Source: Clostridiales bacterium
Lineage (GTDB): Bacteria; Bacillota; Clostridia; Lachnospirales; CAG-274
DNA: 9,093 bases
NCBI GenBank assembly: GCA_021203425.1
Contig: JAJQBF010000050.1
Span: 1,358 to 10,450, forward strand
Reading direction: 5' to 3'
A program made the position numbers and the translations under genes. Below are positions 6,887 to 9,093 of this stretch, piece by piece (the first letter of the stretch is position 1; every line of letters starts with the position of its first letter). The notes below the pieces were generated by a model that was not told where the DNA came from, did not search any database, and saw only the letters and a program-made list of their open reading frames with translations.

Positions 6887-8011
6887 TTCATTCACTCCCT
6901 TTATTTTTGAACTTATGTCAATAAGTACCTTTACACAATAACTGTATCCGCCATCTATAATTTTGTATTTCTTGTTACCCACTATTATCTCAGTAATGTA
7001 TTTTTTGTTTCCCATTATTCTTTCAATAATATCGTCGCAAAGCGTATTATTTAAAATATGATTAACAGTTTCATCCTGAATATTGATATAATAATTATCG
7101 TTTACTTTAAGCGGTATTCTCAAACCTTTGTAACCGTCTTTTATTTCCTTCAAAATTCTTATGGCAGATTTTCTTATAAACATAGTCTCAAAATATTCTT
7201 TGCCGGTGTTCTTTGAAATAACCTCTACGTCATAATCTATAAACCCGGCTGTCTCAACTATACTTTTGAACAAAACTTCCTTTGCTCTCAGCTCCGTGCC
7301 TTCCACAATATTATCCACAATAAGCTGTTTAAAATTATTATTTGTGCTTATAAGATTTTCGATACTATAGTTACAGTTTATGAAATAAAATGTTCGGTTT
7401 CCAGCAAAGCCGAAAGGAATAAAATCAAACTCAGGCACATCTTCAAAGGCAATTGATGAATTCTGAAAACGATAGCCTAAAGACTTACTTTTCTTTCCGG
7501 CATCAACATAATAACCCAAAAGACGGCAGGTACTTTTGCCCTCTTTTTCAAAAAGCTGATTTGTATTGCAAAAATTAGCATACATATCGGACTTATTTTT
7601 GAAAGTTCCTTTAATAATATCCAACCTGTTTTCATTTAAGAGAGTAAGAATTTTTTCTCTGTCTCTTTCGGTCTTGTATCCTTTAAAAACAGCTTTCATA
7701 GTCGTATTTCCGCTGAGCTTTTCGTTTGCAAGCTTTATCTGTTCCTCGGAAAGTTCTTTGTTTTTAAGTAAATTTTCAAGGAAAACATGATGAAAACCGT
7801 CACCGTAAAAATACTCCGCAAACTTTAAGTATCTTTCCTCGGTTATATCTTCGCTGTTGAATTTAATACAGTCTTTCTCTTTGCAAAAGGGCACATCGTC
7901 TTTTTCATAATAGTCGAAGTACCTCGCCAAGCCCACAATTGCCGCAGAATATCTCCAGTCGGAGGGCTCGATTTTAACATTGAAATATTCTTCCTCAATC
8001 AATGTTTTCAT
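6605..8011 (-). CDS. cas8b1: Cas8b1/Cst1, Cascade large subunit
   Basis: The large subunit recognises the PAM and starts strand separation. The 468-residue protein has low-similarity sequence, as is normal for this family. I assign it from its position between cas6 and cas7/cst2, its size, and Cst1-like features such as SSIAFEDVPEFDFIPFGFAGNRTFYFINCN (about 185-214). The C-terminal third is helical and charged, as in Cas8b. The CXXC pairs that name the Cst1 zinc-finger family are absent; only scattered cysteines such as Cys148 and Cys162 remain. The start overlaps the end of cas6 by 17 nt and has a strong GGAGGG-type site. An internal ribosome site precedes Met376 and probably makes Cas11 (separate entry). 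Confidence 0.85.
   Translation of the reverse strand: MKTLIEEEYFNVKIEPSDWRYSAAIVGLARYFDYYEKDDVPFCKEKDCIKFNSEDITEERYLKFAEYFYGDGFHHVFLENLLKNKELSEEQIKLANEKLSGNTTMKAVFKGYKTERDREKILTLLNENRLDIIKGTFKNKSDMYANFCNTNQLFEKEGKSTCRLLGYYVDAGKKSKSLGYRFQNSSIAFEDVPEFDFIPFGFAGNRTFYFINCNYSIENLISTNNNFKQLIVDNIVEGTELRAKEVLFKSIVETAGFIDYDVEVISKNTGKEYFETMFIRKSAIRILKEIKDGYKGLRIPLKVNDNYYINIQDETVNHILNNTLCDDIIERIMGNKKYITEIIVGNKKYKIIDGGYSYCVKVLIDISSKIKGVNEMTWAMREAKRTANSTVEKFVRDNRTSKLDSYRQKLISSVTFKDYDRATLILLNLSSYTGIYYGFAYDLFEDFENNKEIIYTFINALTVKPEKQ
6884..6901 (-). promoter_or_regulatory. Internal ribosome binding site for Cas11
   Basis: AAGGGAG at 6901-6895 and ATG at 6886-6884 are separated by 8 nt, matching the strength and spacing of the genuine gene starts in this operon. 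The start is in frame with cas8. Another in-frame ATG (Met380) follows four codons later without a better site. Confidence 0.6.
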
Positions 8012-8762
8012 TCTCTTCCCCCTCCCTCAGCTGCGAAATAACATTAAAAAGCCCGAATCCGAAGCCGTTTCTGCTGCCCATTCCGGCATTATATAAATAT
8101 TGAAGACAGCTTCTGTCACCTTCCAAAACAAATATTCCCAAAGTTGTGTCGATTAAATTGCTGTAATGTTTAACAACCGCCTTTTTGCAATCAACAGCCT
8201 TAAAATTAACACTCTCTGAAGCCTGCTCGGAAAAACCTGCTCTTTCAAGCTGATTGTGAATAACAATATCAAACATAGACTTAAAGCCTTCGTCCCTGTA
8301 TGTAAAATATCTGTCTCTGTTTGAAGCCTTATCGTGATCTCTCAATACAAGCCCTCCGCCGGTAAGAAAGCTGCAAAGAAGCCTCTCTTCCTTAATTTCA
8401 GCAGAATTAACAGGCATAACCCTTTCAAGAACCATTGAATTTTCAAGGGGCAGAGGAAAATTGATTCCTCTCTGCTTAAGCACAGCCCCGTAAAGAAAAA
8501 GTCCTGTTCTCTCCCTGTCATCAGCCGAAAGTATAACTTTAAGCCCTTTCCCTTTTACAAAAATTTTGCCCCCTTCAAAGACCGGCTTATCAAACAACAC
8601 TGCAAAGCCGTAATCCCTAAAATGATTATTCTTAAAATACCTGTCATAAAGCTTTCCGTCAAACTCCTCAGCCATAGACTTCTTCAAAAAGGCCAAAATC
8701 ACCCTTCTATAATCCAACTGAAACTCTTCGCCCTCCAGCCAAAAGCTGAGAAATAGCCTCAT
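7995..8762 (-). CDS. cas6: Cas6, crRNA-processing endoribonuclease
   Basis: Cas6 cuts the repeat RNA and leaves an 8-nt 5' handle on each crRNA. The 255-residue protein has the normal length and the diagnostic glycine-rich loop near its C-terminus, NAGMGSRNGFGFGLF (about 225-239), which contacts RNA. Its N-terminal half begins MRLFLSFWLEGEEFQLDYRR, a RAMP-like ferredoxin fold. His47 (KNNHFRDYG) is a candidate catalytic residue, but this is a guess. I place the start at 8762, because ATG there follows GGAGG by 8 nt (8775-8771). The frame stays open up to 8939, but those residues would cross the repeat-like element and have no ribosome site. It is the first gene of the operon, and its product probably also cuts the repeat-like element in its own 5' leader. 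Confidence 0.95.
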   Translation of the reverse strand: MRLFLSFWLEGEEFQLDYRRVILAFLKKSMAEEFDGKLYDRYFKNNHFRDYGFAVLFDKPVFEGGKIFVKGKGLKVILSADDRERTGLFLYGAVLKQRGINFPLPLENSMVLERVMPVNSAEIKEERLLCSFLTGGGLVLRDHDKASNRDRYFTYRDEGFKSMFDIVIHNQLERAGFSEQASESVNFKAVDCKKAVVKHYSNLIDTTLGIFVLEGDRSCLQYLYNAGMGSRNGFGFGLFNVISQLREGEENENID

Positions 8763-8854
8763 AAAAACCACCTCCGTATTTTTTATATATTCATTATGCA
8801 CCCTCAATATGTAAAAAATTTTACACATAAAGCTTTTTGAAAAAATTTTTATTT
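8763..8854 (-). promoter_or_regulatory. Rest of the long 5' untranslated region of the operon
   Basis: From the predicted transcription start near 8973 to the cas6 ATG is about 211 nt. This last part is very AT-rich. It contains the cas6 ribosome site (8775-8771) and an imperfect inverted repeat at 8808-8829 (TATGT-AAAA against TTTT-ACACATA). A weak -10-like TAAAAT (8823-8818) has no convincing -35 partner, so a second promoter here is not supported. Confidence 0.4.
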
Positions 8855-8885
8855 TCTTAAATTCCACTATGGCACTAATTGCCTC
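8855..8885 (-). repeat. Degenerate CRISPR repeat, copy downstream of the guide
   Basis: Compared with the 166-196 repeat, positions 8857-8879 differ at only two places in 23. The last six bases (8880-8885) do not match and instead begin the palindrome at 8882-8899. Read in the RNA direction, the handle end of this repeat is preserved as GTGGAATTTAAG while the opposite end has changed. Confidence 0.85.
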
Positions 8886-8899
8886 CCTTATAAGGGAGG
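8882..8899. repeat. Perfect 18-bp palindrome in the guide region
   Basis: The sequence CCTCCCTTATAAGGGAGG equals its own reverse complement. It covers the distal half of the predicted guide (8886-8899) and the end of the downstream repeat copy. It lacks a following T tract, so it does not look like an intrinsic terminator. It could be an operator for a dimeric protein or an RNA hairpin that stabilises the guide RNA. Confidence 0.8.
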
Positions 8900-8917
8900 A
8901 TAGAGAATACCCTTCTA

Positions 8918-8948
8918 ATTTATATTCCATTACTGGCATAATAATATA
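8918..8948 (-). repeat. Degenerate CRISPR repeat, copy upstream of the guide
   Basis: This copy aligns end to end with the array repeat: ATTTA at 8918-8922, ATTCCATT at 8924-8931, GGCA at 8935-8938 and TAATAA at 8939-8944, with one insertion and one deletion that cancel out. In the RNA direction it ends GGAATATAAAT, so the predicted 8-nt handle is ATATAAAT instead of ATTTAAAT. Confidence 0.72.
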
Positions 8949-8952
8949 TTTA

Positions 8953-8980
8953 ATACATTATCAATGTATCTATATATAGA
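8953..8980. repeat. Two adjacent dyads around the transcription start
   Basis: ATACATT and AATGTAT (8953-8959 and 8963-8969) form a perfect 7-bp inverted repeat with a 3-bp centre. Directly next to it TCTATATATAGA (8969-8980) is a 12-bp palindrome ending at the -10 box. They cover the predicted start near 8973. They may be repressor sites or the 5' hairpin of the transcript. AT-rich DNA produces such dyads by chance, so the role is open. Confidence 0.5.
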
Positions 8981-9008
8981 TTTTATACCATTCTATGGTC
9001 TTTGTCAA
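8980..9008 (-). promoter_or_regulatory. Main promoter of the cas operon
   Basis: On the minus strand a perfect -35 box TTGACA (9008-9003) is followed after 17 bp by TAAAAT (8985-8980), a five-of-six match to the -10 consensus. Transcription should start near 8973 and read first through the repeat-like element and then cas6. This is the best sigma-A promoter in the window. The DNA between the boxes holds the predicted binding site of the guide RNA. Confidence 0.78.
8985..8998 (-). promoter_or_regulatory. Predicted Cascade target site (PAM CCA plus seed match) in the promoter
   Basis: Read on the minus strand, CCA (8998-8996) is followed by TAGAATGGTAT (8995-8985). The guide begins TAGAAGGGTAT (8917-8907). 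Ten of eleven bases agree; the sole mismatch is guide position 6, which type I Cascade leaves unpaired. Pairing stops after position 11, too short for full R-loop formation and Cas3 cutting, but enough in known systems for repression. CCA belongs to the CCN PAMs known for I-B systems. The site lies between and touches the promoter boxes, so bound Cascade would exclude RNA polymerase. Confidence 0.72.
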
Positions 9009-9093
9009 GGATGTTTTTTGAAATTTAAAAGAAATCTCTGTTAGGGTGTCAATGATTGGTTACACTTAGCCAAGTAATAAATTGTCGAGGGTA

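Larger units (their letters stand above)
8855..8948 (-). ncRNA. Degenerate mini-CRISPR, probable cas-regulating RNA (CreR-like)
   Basis: Two decayed copies of this locus's own CRISPR repeat enclose a 32-nt guide. The downstream copy (8855-8885) matches the repeat at 21 of its first 25 positions, including AAATTCCA and GGCACTAAT. The upstream copy (8918-8948) keeps ATTTA, ATTCCATT, GGCA and TAATAA, with one inserted and one missing base. Their starts are 63 bp apart; repeat starts in the true array are 64 and 66 bp apart. Read on the minus strand, as the array is, Cas6 processing would give handle ATATAAAT and guide 8917-8886. The first 11 guide bases match the operon promoter except at position 6. 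Known class: crRNA-like CreR/CreA RNAs beside type I cas genes that direct Cascade to repress a promoter. RNA expression is inferred. Confidence 0.82.

Noticed and set aside
8701..8709. A second 9-nt match to the guide seed inside cas6
   Set aside because: The flanking PAM position reads TTA, the match is shorter than at the promoter, and it lies within a coding region. A 9-mer match can arise by chance in this AT-rich window.
8753..8761. A 9-nt match between the shared spacer seed (ATAGCCTCA) and the cas6 start codon region
   Set aside because: The PAM position reads GAA, not CCN, and pairing stops at position 10. It is notable in place but too weak to call a target.
8808..8829. A second promoter or operator between the guide element and cas6
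   Set aside because: A TAAAAT box and an imperfect inverted repeat exist, but no -35 box fits at 16-18 bp and the AT-rich background makes both likely by chance.
8763..8939. An N-terminal extension of cas6 by 59 residues, open in frame to 8939
   Set aside because: No ribosome site precedes 8939, the residues are unlike Cas6, and the extension crosses both the guide and a repeat-like copy. The ATG at 8762 has a strong GGAGG site and gives the normal Cas6 length and start.

Overview
The window holds one complete subtype I-B CRISPR-Cas locus of the Tneap-like type (Cst1/Cst2/Cas5t). The AT-rich DNA, strong purine-rich Shine-Dalgarno sites, near-exclusive TAA stops and gene families suggest a low-GC Firmicute, most likely a Clostridia member. 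I cannot name the species. All genes lie on the minus strand, so the operon reads from right to left.

Layout in transcription order: a regulatory region (about 9008 to 8763) with a consensus promoter and a degenerate two-repeat CRISPR-like element; cas6 (8762-7995); cas8b1/cst1 (8011-6605) with an internal start that probably yields the small subunit Cas11; cas7/cst2 (6582-5680); cas5 (5666-4560) with a lysine/glutamate-rich insertion; cas3 (4507-2330), interrupted by one in-frame TAG in its HD nuclease domain; cas4 (2320-1829); cas1 (1819-827); cas2 (754-476); a leader with its own promoter (475-197); and a tiny array of three repeats (196-36). Gaps between genes are mostly 9-72 nt, and cas6 and cas8 overlap by 17 nt, as expected for one operon.

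How the parts work together: Cas6 cuts repeat RNA into crRNAs. Cas8, Cas7, Cas5 and probably Cas11 form the Cascade complex around a crRNA. Cas3 would be recruited to destroy the target. Cas4, Cas1 and Cas2 acquire spacers. The array is close to empty: two spacers that share 15 nt and partly resemble the leader, with a decayed last repeat.

The main discovery candidate is upstream of cas6. Two decayed copies of the CRISPR repeat (8855-8885 and 8918-8948, spaced 63 bp as in the array) enclose a 32-nt guide. The guide's first 11 nt match the DNA between the -35 and -10 boxes of the operon promoter, with a single mismatch at guide position 6, the base that type I Cascade flips out. The matched site is preceded by CCA, a classic I-B PAM. 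This is what a cas-autoregulating crRNA-like RNA (CreR/CreA class) should look like: Cascade loaded with it would sit on its own promoter and repress the operon. Together with the nonsense codon in cas3 and the near-empty array, the locus may currently work more as a self-regulating DNA-binding complex than as a nuclease. That last step is inference.

Positions 1-35 and 9009-9093 hold no gene that I can see.
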